From: Rhodococcoides kyotonense
Lineage (GTDB): Bacteria > Actinomycetota > Actinomycetes > Mycobacteriales > Mycobacteriaceae
DNA: 64,000 nucleotides
Assembly (NCBI RefSeq): GCF_001645385.1
Contig: NZ_LVHI01000037.1
Span: 3,588 to 67,587, forward strand
Reading direction: 5' to 3'
In this document: one piece after another, positions 25,778 through 35,082 of the stretch
How the letters are laid out: every line of letters starts with the position of its first letter
How positions within the stretch are numbered: the first letter of the stretch is position 1
Translations under genes and position numbers: made by a program
The notes under the pieces: model-generated
The model's input: the letters and a program-made list of their open reading frames with translations, nothing else
Told to the model about the DNA's origin: nothing
The model's database searches: none

Positions 25778-27484
25778 TCAGTGGAAGACGATGTTGAGAA
25801 CGACGACGAGGCCCAACGCGAAGCCTGCCAACGGAACCGGCCGCTTGAACCACGGGTTGGTGGCATCTTCGGGGTCGGCGAACATCTCGCGAGGAGTCTC
25901 GGAGTACACGAAGCCGACCAGTTCCTTCGCCGGTTTCGGTCGGGTCACCATGCTGACACCGATACTGACGACGATGTCGACGACGAACGCAGCGGATGCG
26001 GCCACGAACGGCATGCCCTGACCGGGCAGGTTGATCACCCCGACCTCGGACAGGACGAACACGAATACCGCTGACGCCGTTCCGGACACGAGCCCGATCC
26101 ACCCGGCCGCGGGCGTCATCTTCTTCCAGAACATACCGAGGATGAACGTGGCGAAGAGCGGTGCGTTGAAGAATCCGAACAACGTCTGCAGATAGTCCAT
26201 CAGGTTGGAGTATCCCGACGCGATCAACGCGGTGAAGATCGCGAGAATCGTTGCGACGACGGTCGCGACGCGTCCGACCGTGATGTAGTAGCCGTCCTCG
26301 CGATCCTTGACGATGTACTGCTGCCAGAGGTCGTAGCTGAACACGGTGTTGAACGCCGAGATGTTCGCGGCCATACCTGCCATGAACGCGGCCATCAGAC
26401 CGGCGACGGCGACGCCCAGCAAACCGTTGGGCAGGATGTCGCGCATCATCAACAGCATGGCGTCGTTGTAGGTGATGTCGCCGGTGCCGTTCTGCTTCAG
26501 GTTGATCATGTCGCCGATGGCCGCGGCCGCGATCATGCCGGGGACCACGACGACGAACGGCACCAACATCTTCGGGATCGCGCCGATGATCGGGGCTCGC
26601 CGGGCTGCGGACATCGAATCGGACGCCATGGCGCGCTGCACCTCGACGAAGTTCGTCGTCCAGTAGCCGAACGACAGCACGAATCCGAGTCCGAACACGA
26701 TGCCGACGATGGACAGGATCGGGGAATCGAAACCGCTCAACGCCTGCCCGGGCCACGACGAGAGCTGTTCACCCGTCGACGCGGTGACACTGCCGTCGGT
26801 GACCGTCGGGACGACCTTTTCCTTCAGCCCGGACCAGCCGCCGACCTTGATGAGCCCGATGACCGTCAGCGGCACGAGCGCAGCGAGGATGACGAAGAAC
26901 TGCAGCACTTCGTTGTAGATGGCGGCGGACAGGCCGCCGAGGACGGTGTACGTCAACACGATTGCCGCGGCGACGACCAGCGACACCCAGAGCGACCATC
27001 CCAGAAGGGTTCTCACGACGGTCGCGAGCAGGAACAGGTTGACACCCGCGATGAGGATCTGCGCGACGGCGAAGCTGATCGCATTGACCAGGTGCGCTTT
27101 GGAATCGAACCGCTTGCGCATGAACTCAGGAACGCTGCGCACCTTCGAGCCGTAGTAGAACGGCATCATGACGATGCCGAGGAACAGCATCGCCGGGATC
27201 GCTCCGATCCAGTAGTAGTGCATCGTGGCAAGACCGAGCTGGGCGCCGTTGGCGGACATGCCCATGATCTCCACGGCTCCGAGATTCGCGGACACGAATG
27301 CGATGCCGGTGACCCATGCGGGTAGCCGACGGCCGGAGAGGAAGAAGTCGAGGCTCGTCGACAGTTGTCGGCGGGCTACGTATCCGATTCCGAGGACGAA
27401 TACGAAATATACGGCGATGAGGACGTAGTCCAGCGCGTTCGTGTTGAACGACAACGCGCCTTCTGCCGCAAGGTTCGACGTCAC
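25778..27484 (-). CDS. SSF-family sodium/sugar (probably galactose) symporter
   Basis: A 568-residue sodium:solute symporter with about 14 membrane segments. It has the SGRRLPAWVTGIAFVSANLGAVE-type core of the vSGLT branch, the GGLSAAIYNEVLQFF segment and FGYWTTNFVEVQRAMAS. It is divergent from the deoR-galT-galK operon with a 156-nt regulatory gap, so galactose uptake is the likely job, although the substrate cannot be read from sequence alone. Confidence 0.88.
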   Translation of the reverse strand: MTSNLAAEGALSFNTNALDYVLIAVYFVFVLGIGYVARRQLSTSLDFFLSGRRLPAWVTGIAFVSANLGAVEIMGMSANGAQLGLATMHYYWIGAIPAMLFLGIVMMPFYYGSKVRSVPEFMRKRFDSKAHLVNAISFAVAQILIAGVNLFLLATVVRTLLGWSLWVSLVVAAAIVLTYTVLGGLSAAIYNEVLQFFVILAALVPLTVIGLIKVGGWSGLKEKVVPTVTDGSVTASTGEQLSSWPGQALSGFDSPILSIVGIVFGLGFVLSFGYWTTNFVEVQRAMASDSMSAARRAPIIGAIPKMLVPFVVVVPGMIAAAAIGDMINLKQNGTGDITYNDAMLLMMRDILPNGLLGVAVAGLMAAFMAGMAANISAFNTVFSYDLWQQYIVKDREDGYYITVGRVATVVATILAIFTALIASGYSNLMDYLQTLFGFFNAPLFATFILGMFWKKMTPAAGWIGLVSGTASAVFVFVLSEVGVINLPGQGMPFVAASAAFVVDIVVSIGVSMVTRPKPAKELVGFVYSETPREMFADPEDATNPWFKRPVPLAGFALGLVVVLNIVFH

Positions 27485-27504
27485 GCGTCAACCTCCCTGG
27501 TTGA

Positions 27505-27518
27505 GTGAGCTGGCTCAC
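27505..27518. promoter_or_regulatory. CRP/GlxR-type site in gal intergenic region
   Basis: GTGAGC-TG-GCTCAC is a perfect 14-bp palindrome that fits the GTGA-N6-TCAC core recognised by Crp/GlxR-type regulators of Corynebacteriales. It lies 21 nt upstream of the symporter start and 123 nt upstream of the DeoR-family gene. It could mediate cAMP control of galactose use. Confidence 0.5.
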
Positions 27519-27533
27519 GGTCGTGAGCAATGT

Positions 27534-27609
27534 GAACATAAAGTAACAGAGCCAAACATTTACGTACAGATTCGACCGTTATTTGCCGGCTCGATGTTTG
27601 GTAATGTTC
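27534..27609. promoter_or_regulatory. Candidate DeoR operators between symporter and gal operon
   Basis: Two nested inverted pairs lie here: CCAAACAT (27552-27559) with ATGTTTGG (27594-27601), and GAACAT (27534-27539) with ATGTTC (27604-27609). This is the only AT-rich stretch in the divergent gap, and the DeoR-family gene starts at 27641. Autoregulation by that repressor is the simplest reading. Confidence 0.5.
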
Positions 27610-27640
27610 GATTTCACCAGGGACTCGGAGGTAGAAGCGG

Positions 27641-28423
27641 ATGCTCGCAGCAGAGCGGCATGAACGAATCATGTCGGCGCTTCGCGCGGAGGGTGCCGTC
27701 AAGGTCGTCGACCTCGCGGACAGTCTCGACGTGTCCGAGATGACCATCCGGCGTGACCTCGACGTTCTCGACGAGCGGGAGGTTCTGCGCAAGGTGCACG
27801 GTGGCGCGATCGCCCGCGACAACCGAGGCGTCGAACCACCGTCGACGGCGAAGGCCGCACGTCAGCACGCCGAGAAGGTGGCGATCGGTCGAGCAGCTCT
27901 CGGCGCGGTCGAGGACGGCATGACTATCGCGGTCAGCGCAGGAACCACGACGCTCGAGCTGGCCAGGCTACTGCGCGGACGCAGTTCGATCACCGTCGTC
28001 ACCAATTCGATCCCGATCTTTCAGGAGCTGACCGGACACCCGTCGGAACCCGACCCCATCGTCTACCTGACGGGAGGGTCGCGTACGCCGTCCGATGCGC
28101 TGGTGGGTCCGGTCGCCAACGCGGCGCTCGATTCCTTCCGTGTCGACGCGGTCTTCCTCGGTGTGCACGGATTCGACGTCGAATCGGGACTGACTACGCC
28201 GAATATCGCTGAGGCAGAGACGAATCGGCGTCTCATCGCCACGGGCCGGCGGCTGTTCGTACTCGCCGACAACACCAAGTACCGCGAGGTCGGAACCAAC
28301 GTGTTCGGACGGATGTCGGACGTCCACACGCTCGTCGTGGACGACGGACTCGCTTCCGCCGACCGCAGGGCACTCGCGAAACATGTCGACACCATTGTCG
28401 TAGCCGAGACGGAGAATGCATGA
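27641..28423 (+). CDS. DeoR-family transcriptional regulator of galactose operon
   Basis: A 260-residue sugar-responsive repressor. The N-terminal HTH shows ERHERIMSALRAEGAVKV and DVSEMTIRRDLDVLDE, then KVHGGAIA, with the C-terminal DeoR sensor domain (AVSAGTTTLELARLL, then VFLGVHGFD and LADNTKY). A GGAGG lies 8 nt before ATG 27641. Its stop overlaps galT as ATGA, so repressor and Leloir enzymes are made together, giving feedback control. The effector is expected to be a phosphorylated sugar such as galactose 1-phosphate. Confidence 0.93.
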   Translation: MLAAERHERIMSALRAEGAVKVVDLADSLDVSEMTIRRDLDVLDEREVLRKVHGGAIARDNRGVEPPSTAKAARQHAEKVAIGRAALGAVEDGMTIAVSAGTTTLELARLLRGRSSITVVTNSIPIFQELTGHPSEPDPIVYLTGGSRTPSDALVGPVANAALDSFRVDAVFLGVHGFDVESGLTTPNIAEAETNRRLIATGRRLFVLADNTKYREVGTNVFGRMSDVHTLVVDDGLASADRRALAKHVDTIVVAETENA

Positions 28424-29502
28424 AGATCACACAGGCGGCGCTGGCGGACGGCCGCGACATACTCTTCTTTTCGTTGCCCGGCAACGACGTTCGTCCTGTG
28501 CCGGATGTGAGGCCACTGTCGCCGCGCCCCACCATCGCGCAGTCCGAGGTTCGTCGTGACCGTCAGACCGGTGATTGGATCGCGATCGCCGCGTTGCGTC
28601 AGGACCGCACCTACAAGCCTCCGGCCGATCAGTGCCCGCTGTGTCCGTCCCCGCGCGGCGATTCAAGTGAGGTGCCGGCCGCGGACTACGACGTCGTCGT
28701 GTTCGAGAACCGTTTCCCCAGCCTGTCGCACGCAGGACCTGCCGCCGAACCGCTGGACCCGGAACGCGATTCGGGTCCCGGCGTCGGCCGCTGCGAGGTC
28801 ATCTGTTTCTCCAGCAACCACACGACGTCGTTCTTCGAACTGAGTCATCAGCACGCACGGCTCGTCGTCGACGTCTGGCGGGACCGCACCGAAACGCTGT
28901 TGGCGATGCCGGGGATCGAGCAGGTCTTCTGCTTCGAGAACAGGGGAGAGGAAATCGGCGTCACGCTGTCCCACCCGCACGGGCAGATCTACGGCTACCC
29001 GTATCTGACGCCGAGGACCACGTCGATGCTGCGTCAGGCTCGCGTTTTCGCCGAGAACAACCACGGCGCAAACCTTTTCGAGAACATCCTGGCGAGAGAG
29101 ATTCGGGACGGTGTCCGAGTGATCGCGTCGAACGAGCAGTTCACGGCGTTCGTTCCGTTCTCGGCGCGTTGGCCGGTCGAGGTGCACATCTATCCGAATC
29201 GCCACGTGCACAACCTCACTGACCTCACCGAAGCGGAGCTCGACGGGCTCACCGACGTGTACCTCGACGTGCTCGGTCGGTTCGACCGAATGTATCCCAC
29301 ACCGCTGCCGTACATTTCGGCGCTACATCAGTATCGACCGGATTGCGGTCAGCAGGACGGGTACTTCCACATCGAATTGATGTCGGTACGTCGGTCCGCC
29401 ACGAAACTGAAGTTCCTGGCGGGGTCGGAGTCGGCGATGGACGCGTTCATCACCGACGTGACACCCGAGCAGATGGCCGATCGTCTGAAGGAGTTGGCGT
29501 AA
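28420..29502 (+). CDS. galT: Galactose-1-phosphate uridylyltransferase
   Basis: A 360-residue GalT of the HIT superfamily. CPLC is a zinc ligand pair, FENRFPSL and NHTTSFFELS are family blocks, and SHPHGQIYGYP contains the H-P-H catalytic histidine that is uridylylated. It swaps UMP between UDP-glucose and galactose 1-phosphate in the Leloir pathway. It overlaps the DeoR gene by 4 nt, and galK starts immediately after its stop. Confidence 0.97.
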   Translation: MKITQAALADGRDILFFSLPGNDVRPVPDVRPLSPRPTIAQSEVRRDRQTGDWIAIAALRQDRTYKPPADQCPLCPSPRGDSSEVPAADYDVVVFENRFPSLSHAGPAAEPLDPERDSGPGVGRCEVICFSSNHTTSFFELSHQHARLVVDVWRDRTETLLAMPGIEQVFCFENRGEEIGVTLSHPHGQIYGYPYLTPRTTSMLRQARVFAENNHGANLFENILAREIRDGVRVIASNEQFTAFVPFSARWPVEVHIYPNRHVHNLTDLTEAELDGLTDVYLDVLGRFDRMYPTPLPYISALHQYRPDCGQQDGYFHIELMSVRRSATKLKFLAGSESAMDAFITDVTPEQMADRLKELA

Positions 29503-30585
29503 GTGATCGTCGCGCAGGCACCCGGCCGCATCAATCTGATCGGTGAACACACCGACTACAACCTCGGCTTCGCAATGCCCATTGCGCTCGAGCAGCGTAC
29601 GACCGTCCGCTTCGAGCCGGACGACTCCACGACGATCACGCTCGAAACAGACAGGGAGGCAGGGAAGCACGCCTTCGACGTCACCGTGCAACCCGGCGAC
29701 GTCGACGGTTGGTCCGCGTACCCGGCGGGTGTCGTCTGGGCTCTGGCCGCGGCAGGCCACCGCGTCGTCGGTGGAACGATGTCGATCAGCAGCACTGTGC
29801 CGATCGGCGCGGGACTGTCGTCGTCCGCAGCGCTCGAATGTGCGGTGCTGTTGGCCATGAACGAAGCGACCGGCGTCGAACTCGACCTTCTCGATGTCGC
29901 GCGAATCGCGCAGCGTGCCGAGAACGACTTCGTCGGCGCCCCGACCGGCCTCATGGACCAGCTGGCGTCGCTCCACGGCGAAGCCGACCGCGCGCTCCTC
30001 GTCGACTTCGAGGCGGCCGACGTCACGCCCGTCGACTTCGACCCGGCCAGTCACGGTCTGGCGTTGTTGGTCGTCGATTCCCATGCAGCACATCAGCATT
30101 CGACAGGGGAATACGCGGCGCGTCGGGATTCCTGCACACGGGCGGCGCATGTTCTCGGGGCGGATTCGCTCCGAGAAGTGCAGGGTCAGGATGTCCTGAA
30201 CCGAATAGAAGACCCGACCGACCGTCGCCGAGCACGGCACGTCCTGACCGAGAACGAACGCGTCCTCGACTGCGGAATAGCATTGACGGCCGGCGGATTC
30301 CGACGCGTCGGCGACCTGATGAATCAGTCGCATGCGTCGATGCGCGACGACTTCGAGATCACCACACCGCACATCGATCTCATCGCGGACTCGGCAGTCC
30401 GGCACGGTGCGCTCGGTGCCCGCATGACCGGCGGCGGATTCGGCGGGTGCGTCATCGCTCTCGTCAAGGCCGCCGAGAAAGATGCGATCGCCGAGAAAAT
30501 CGCGTCGGACATCGCAGCTCGGGACTACCCGGCTCCGAGTATCTTCACGGCCCGCGCCGGGTCGGGAGCCGCGGTACAGCGGTGA
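29503..30585 (+). CDS. galK: Galactokinase
   Basis: A 360-residue GHMP kinase with the galactokinase signature GRINLIGEHTDYN, the ATP loop PIGAGLSSSAALE and the late GARMTGGGFGGCVIAL motif. It phosphorylates galactose to galactose 1-phosphate for GalT. The GTG start directly abuts the galT stop codon. No galE is present in the window, so epimerase must come from elsewhere. Confidence 0.97.
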   Translation: MIVAQAPGRINLIGEHTDYNLGFAMPIALEQRTTVRFEPDDSTTITLETDREAGKHAFDVTVQPGDVDGWSAYPAGVVWALAAAGHRVVGGTMSISSTVPIGAGLSSSAALECAVLLAMNEATGVELDLLDVARIAQRAENDFVGAPTGLMDQLASLHGEADRALLVDFEAADVTPVDFDPASHGLALLVVDSHAAHQHSTGEYAARRDSCTRAAHVLGADSLREVQGQDVLNRIEDPTDRRRARHVLTENERVLDCGIALTAGGFRRVGDLMNQSHASMRDDFEITTPHIDLIADSAVRHGALGARMTGGGFGGCVIALVKAAEKDAIAEKIASDIAARDYPAPSIFTARAGSGAAVQR

Positions 30586-30588
30586 CAG

Positions 30589-30605
30589 TCACCCTCCCCG
30601 GGTGA
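30589..30605 (+). terminator. Short hairpin after galK
   Basis: TCACCC (30589-30594) pairs with GGGTGA (30600-30605) over a 5-nt loop just after the galK stop. It is small and lacks a T-run; tentative. Confidence 0.35.
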
Positions 30606-30640
30606 TTCGTACGCGGCTGCTCCCGGCGCATCATCGGAGG

Positions 30641-32227
30641 ATGCCCGCGCGGGTGAAGTCCGGTTCGTCGTTGGTGCTTGCGGTACTGGCCGCAGGTCAA
30701 TTTCTGATGACGTTGGACAGCTCGGTGATGAACGTGTCGATGGCGTCGGTCGCGTCCGACCTCGACACCTCCATCACCGGTATTCAGACTGCGATCACGT
30801 TGTACACGCTGGTGATGGCGACGCTGATGATCACCGGCGGAAAGATCGGCACGATCATCGGGCGCAGACGGGCCTTTGGCATCGGACTGATCGTCTACGG
30901 TGCGGGCTCGTTCACGACGGGTCTCGCGCCGAATCTTCCCGTCCTCTTGCTCGGGTGGTCACTGCTCGAAGGCATCGGTGCTGCGTTGATCATGCCGGCC
31001 ATCGTGGCGCTGGTCGCGGCCAACTTCCCGCCCGAGCGACGTGCAGGCGCCTACGGTCTCGTGGCAGCGGCCGGGGCAATGGCGGTCGCCGCGGGCCCCC
31101 TGATCGGCGGTGCCGTGACGACGTTCGCCTCCTGGCGGTACGTGTTCTTCGGCGAAGTCGTTCTCGTTGTGGTCATTCTGGCGGTTCTGCGCCGGGTCAA
31201 GGATGTCCCACCCGAGCCTGCCCGGCTCGACGTCGTCGGCTCACTGCTGTCGATCGTCAGTCTCGGGTCCATCGTGTTCGGTGTCCTGCGTTCCGGCGAA
31301 TGGGGTTGGGTGCGTGCGCAGACGGGCGGTCCGGTGATTCTGGGATTGTCTCCGGTGATCTGGCTGATACTCGCCGGAACAGTGCTGCTGTACGTCTTCC
31401 TGCGCTGGCAAACTCACCTCGCGGCCACGGATGCGCAGCCGCTCGTCGACCCGCAACTGCTGCGAAACCGCCAGCTCACCGGCGGGCTGACCATGTTCTT
31501 CTCACAATTCACCGTTCAGGCCGGTGTCTTCTTCACCGTCCCGTTGTTTCTGTCCGTCGTCCTCGAACTCAGTGCACTGCAGACCGGACTTCGACTGCTG
31601 CCGCTGTCGGTGGCGCTCCTCGTCTCGGCGGCAGGCATTCCGCGGATGTGGCCACGCGCGAATCCCCGACGTGTCGTACGAGCGGGCTGGGCGTCGATGA
31701 TCGTCGGAATTCTGATCCTGGTCGCTGGATTGGATCCGGGGGCCAACGCGGGGATCGTTGCACTACCGATGCTGCTGATGGGTGTCGGACTGGGCGCGCT
31801 CGCGTCGCAACTCGGTGCGGTGACGGTGTCCGCTGTGCCGGATTCGCAGAGCGCAGAGGTCGGTGGACTCCAGAACACGGCCACCAATCTCGGGGCATCC
31901 CTCGGAACGGCTCTGATCGGTTCGGTCTTGATCGCCACGCTGAGCGCGTCGATAGTCACTGGCATACAGGGCAATTCGGATGTCCCCGCCGCGGTGAAGG
32001 AGCAGGCATCGATTGAACTGTCGTCGGGTGTGCCGTTTCTGTCCGATACACAGCTGCGTGCTGCCGCCGAGGATGCACAGATCGACGAGGCCAGAGCGAA
32101 CGACATCGTGCAGCTGAATGCGGATGCGCGTCTCGAAGCTCTGCGCATGGCCCTGTCGCTCACCGCGCTTCTGGCGGTGACCGCCCTGTTCTTCACGGGT
32201 GCCATTCCGCAGAAACCGCCGCAGTAG
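30641..32227 (+). CDS. DHA2-family MFS drug/proton antiporter
   Basis: A 528-residue exporter with about 14 membrane segments. Motif C-like LMTLDSSVMNVSMASV lies in the first helix, motif A-like GGKIGTIIGRRRAFG in the first loop, and motif C AAAGAMAVAAGPLIGGAV in helix 5. It resembles the EmrB/QacA group. A GGAGG abuts ATG 30641, so GTG 30653 (four codons on) is an alternative start. Substrate unknown. It has no adjacent TetR regulator. Confidence 0.9.
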   Translation: MPARVKSGSSLVLAVLAAGQFLMTLDSSVMNVSMASVASDLDTSITGIQTAITLYTLVMATLMITGGKIGTIIGRRRAFGIGLIVYGAGSFTTGLAPNLPVLLLGWSLLEGIGAALIMPAIVALVAANFPPERRAGAYGLVAAAGAMAVAAGPLIGGAVTTFASWRYVFFGEVVLVVVILAVLRRVKDVPPEPARLDVVGSLLSIVSLGSIVFGVLRSGEWGWVRAQTGGPVILGLSPVIWLILAGTVLLYVFLRWQTHLAATDAQPLVDPQLLRNRQLTGGLTMFFSQFTVQAGVFFTVPLFLSVVLELSALQTGLRLLPLSVALLVSAAGIPRMWPRANPRRVVRAGWASMIVGILILVAGLDPGANAGIVALPMLLMGVGLGALASQLGAVTVSAVPDSQSAEVGGLQNTATNLGASLGTALIGSVLIATLSASIVTGIQGNSDVPAAVKEQASIELSSGVPFLSDTQLRAAAEDAQIDEARANDIVQLNADARLEALRMALSLTALLAVTALFFTGAIPQKPPQ

Positions 32228-32388
32228 CGTCCCCACCGCCCGTCGGACCGCCGCGTTCGCGCGTGAATTACACCAATGTCATTCTGCTGCAACGGGGTTT
32301 GTCGACGTCGAATTCTTGCGCAAACAGTCGAATTCAGTAACACTCACCCCATCAGTCACACGAGTAACACGACCCCGTGAGGATTCGT

Positions 32389-33642
32389 ATGCGCACACGA
32401 CGTCGACAGATCGCACTCGGTGCGGCCCTCACTCTGATGACGAGCGGGCTCGCCGTCGTCGCCAGCCCTGTCGCGTCGGCGGATCCGTGCGGGGGATTGG
32501 GCGGCCCGGGGTCGTCGCCGCTGTTCGGCTCGTCGGGAAGTGGCGACGGCAGAGATCCACGAGGCCCGCAGGGCCCGTTGCCACGCATCGATACCGGCGC
32601 CACGCAGTCGATCGCGTGGGTCACCGGACCGCAGGGTCCGAACAATACGTACGAGACCCTCGGCATCTCAGGCACCGACCTCGGCATCAGCTGGGACAAC
32701 GGTGCAGGTCAGACGCTGATGGCGTTCGGTGACACCTTCGGTAACTGCTCGGTCACCGGTCAGCAGTGGCGCAGCAACGTTCTGCTGAGGTCGAACGACG
32801 ACAACCTGTCCGACGGCATCACCGTCGGCCCGGCTGTTCCAGGTGACGTCGACTCGGGCGCGGTCGTGCAGCCACTCGCCCCGAACTTCGCCAGTCAAGT
32901 CATTCCGAGCCTCGGACTGCCGAAGGTCGAGGACACGACGATCCCGACCGCGGCCATCTCGATCGACGGCGTCCAGTACATGAACTACATGTCGGTGCGT
33001 GAATGGGGAGCGCCCGGGCGGTGGGTCACGAACTTCTCTGCCATCGCCGTCTCGAACGACAACGGCCAGACCTGGGCGACGGCGCCGTCGACGATCCGTG
33101 TGAATGCAGGTGTCACGATCCCCGGCGTCGATCAGGTCGAGGAGAGCAACGGCAAGTTCCAGATGAACGCGTACACACGCGGGCAGGACGGCTACATCTA
33201 CCAATTCGGTACGCCCAACGGACGATTCGGCGCCGCCTTCCTGTCTCGGGTCCTGCCACAGGACATCCTCGATCTCGGCAAGTACGAATATTCGACGGCG
33301 GATCCTGCACGACCGTGGTCGACGGATGTCGCCGATTCGGTCTCGGTCGTCGAAGAACCCGTCAGCGAGTTGTCGGTGGCCTGGAACGACTACCTGCAGC
33401 GGTACATCATGCTGTACGGCAACGAGGCGAACCGCACGATCGTCGCCCGGACCGCTGAGAAGCCCGAGGGTCCGTGGACCGCGCCGACCACGCTGCTCGA
33501 CGCCCGTAACACCTCTGGTGGCATCTACGCGCCCTACATTCACCCGACGACCAACGGAAAAGACCTGTACTTCACGGCATCTCGGTGGTCGGACTACAAC
33601 GTGCTGTTGCTACGGACGAATCTCGATGCACTGAAGCCCTGA
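32389..33642 (+). CDS. Secreted DUF4185 (GH183-type) protein, probable endo-D-arabinanase
   Basis: A 417-residue secreted protein. A basic start (MRTRRRQ), hydrophobic stretch and SPVASA-DP cleavage site form a Sec or Tat-like signal peptide. The mature part carries DUF4185 features: DLGISWDNG, LMAFGDTFGN near the front, a TTIPTAAISIDG strand, then YMLYGNEANRTIVARTAE-like blades of a five-bladed propeller. DUF4185 founders were shown in 2023 to be endo-D-arabinofuranases (GH183) acting on mycobacterial arabinogalactan and lipoarabinomannan. ATG 32389 has GAGG 7 nt upstream; an earlier GTG 32377 is open. It could remodel this organism's own D-arabinan wall. Confidence 0.85.
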   Translation: MRTRRRQIALGAALTLMTSGLAVVASPVASADPCGGLGGPGSSPLFGSSGSGDGRDPRGPQGPLPRIDTGATQSIAWVTGPQGPNNTYETLGISGTDLGISWDNGAGQTLMAFGDTFGNCSVTGQQWRSNVLLRSNDDNLSDGITVGPAVPGDVDSGAVVQPLAPNFASQVIPSLGLPKVEDTTIPTAAISIDGVQYMNYMSVREWGAPGRWVTNFSAIAVSNDNGQTWATAPSTIRVNAGVTIPGVDQVEESNGKFQMNAYTRGQDGYIYQFGTPNGRFGAAFLSRVLPQDILDLGKYEYSTADPARPWSTDVADSVSVVEEPVSELSVAWNDYLQRYIMLYGNEANRTIVARTAEKPEGPWTAPTTLLDARNTSGGIYAPYIHPTTNGKDLYFTASRWSDYNVLLLRTNLDALKP

Positions 33643-33706
33643 TGCCCTGACGCCTGTCCGAGTCGTTCGACCGTGCCGAACAATCACGTTCCGTTACGCT
33701 GAACAG

Positions 33707-34594
33707 ATGGTGTCCATGGCAGACAGTCCCGGGGTACACATCGGGGCGCGCGTACGCGAGACCCGGATGGCGACGGGTGTGTCCCTTCGCGAACTGGCGC
33801 GACGTCTCGAACTGAGCCCGGCGACCATCACCGCCCTCGAGAAGGGCAGGACCACGATGAGTGTCGATCGATTGCACGAGATCGCCACCGCGCTCGGTGT
33901 CTCGCCCGCCGACCTGTTCGCGACGGGTTCGGCGAGCGTCTCGTCGAGGCGACCCGACGAGGACGAATCGACCACCGGCAACTGGCGCGAGTTCGACGAC
34001 GTCCCGATGGATCTCGTCCTGCGGGCCGCGCTGGCCTGCATCGTTCGCAAGGGCTACCACGGGTGCTCGATTCGCGACATCGCCGAGGAAGCGGAATCGA
34101 GCGTGTCCGCGCTCTACCACTACTACCCGAGCAAACAGGCCATGCTGGTCGCCCTGTTCGAGCTCACGATGACCGATCTGCTGCGACGCGCGACCGCCGC
34201 CCGCGACGAGTGCGATCCCGACGATCACGTCGAGCGGTTCTCACGCCTCGTCGAGAGCTTGACGCTCTACCACAGCTACCGCAAGGAGATGGGGTTCGTC
34301 GGATCGAGTGAGATGCGCAGCCTCGAAGACGACAGCTACGCCGCCATCGCCACGAAACGCGTTGCGCTGCAGCGAATGGTCGACGTCGAGGTGCAGTCCG
34401 GCGTCGACCTCGGCCTGTTCGGAACGAACCGCCCGCACGAGGCCGCGCGTGCCGTCGTCACGATGTGCGTGTCCGTCGCGCAGTGGTACAACCCGCAGGG
34501 CGACGAGCAGCCAGAGGAGATCGCGGCTGCGTACGTCCGGTTCGCTCTCGACCTCGTTGCGCACCGACCGGCGGGCGAAGGGCTGAAGCTCTAG
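33707..34594 (+). CDS. XRE-TetR fusion transcriptional regulator
   Basis: A 295-residue regulator with two HTH modules. An XRE/Cro domain spans residues ~10-68 (VRETRMATGVSLRELARRLE, SPATITALEKGR, ALGVSPADLF). After a 30-residue linker a TetR domain follows (CIVRKGYHGCSIRDIAEEAE, SALYHYYPSKQAML). The C-terminal ligand domain resembles TetR_C of the KstR2-like group. It is convergent with the flavin oxygenase operon, its stop overlapping the reductase stop by 4 nt, and it probably controls that operon. Confidence 0.88.
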   Translation: MVSMADSPGVHIGARVRETRMATGVSLRELARRLELSPATITALEKGRTTMSVDRLHEIATALGVSPADLFATGSASVSSRRPDEDESTTGNWREFDDVPMDLVLRAALACIVRKGYHGCSIRDIAEEAESSVSALYHYYPSKQAMLVALFELTMTDLLRRATAARDECDPDDHVERFSRLVESLTLYHSYRKEMGFVGSSEMRSLEDDSYAAIATKRVALQRMVDVEVQSGVDLGLFGTNRPHEAARAVVTMCVSVAQWYNPQGDEQPEEIAAAYVRFALDLVAHRPAGEGLKL

Positions 34595-35082
34595 CGCTGC
34601 AGTGCGTGGAACCCGGCGCGGTAGAACACGAGAGGAGACTCGTCGGCGCCGTCGGTGTCGAGCTGCTCGACTCGCCCGACGACCAGGTCGTGGTCGCCGA
34701 GCCGCTGCACGCTGTCGATGGCGCAGTCGATCCAGCCGTGAGCTCCGTCCAACACCGGGGCGCCGGAATCGGTCGGATGCCAACCGATTCCCGCGAACTT
34801 GTCCCCGCCGGACTTGGAGAACGCCCGGCAGAGGTCGAGCTGATCGTGGGACAGGATGTTCGCGCAGAACCGTCCGCTGGCAGCGATTTTCGGGAACGTC
34901 GTCGATGTGTGCGCGACGAAGAACGCCACCAGCGGCGGGTCCAGCGAGACGGAGGTGAACGACCCGACGGCCATGCCGAGCGGGCTTCCGGCGTCGTCGA
35001 CCGAGGTCACGACGACGACCCCGGTGCAGAACTGGCCCAACACCGTGCGAAAGTGCGTGGGGTCGTGCGCTGGTGCGGTCAT
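34591..35082 (-). CDS. Flavin reductase (HpaC/HsaB-like)
   Basis: A 163-residue flavin reductase-like protein. FRTVLGQFCTGVVVVTS opens the FMN-binding split barrel, GMAVGSFTSVSLDPPLV carries the flavin phosphate contacts, and GRFCANILSHDQ follows. It supplies FMNH2 or FADH2 to a two-component monooxygenase, here surely the LLM oxygenase of the same operon. The GTG/ATG start overlaps the preceding gene's stop by 4 nt. Confidence 0.9.
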   Translation of the reverse strand: MTAPAHDPTHFRTVLGQFCTGVVVVTSVDDAGSPLGMAVGSFTSVSLDPPLVAFFVAHTSTTFPKIAASGRFCANILSHDQLDLCRAFSKSGGDKFAGIGWHPTDSGAPVLDGAHGWIDCAIDSVQRLGDHDLVVGRVEQLDTDGADESPLVFYRAGFHALQR

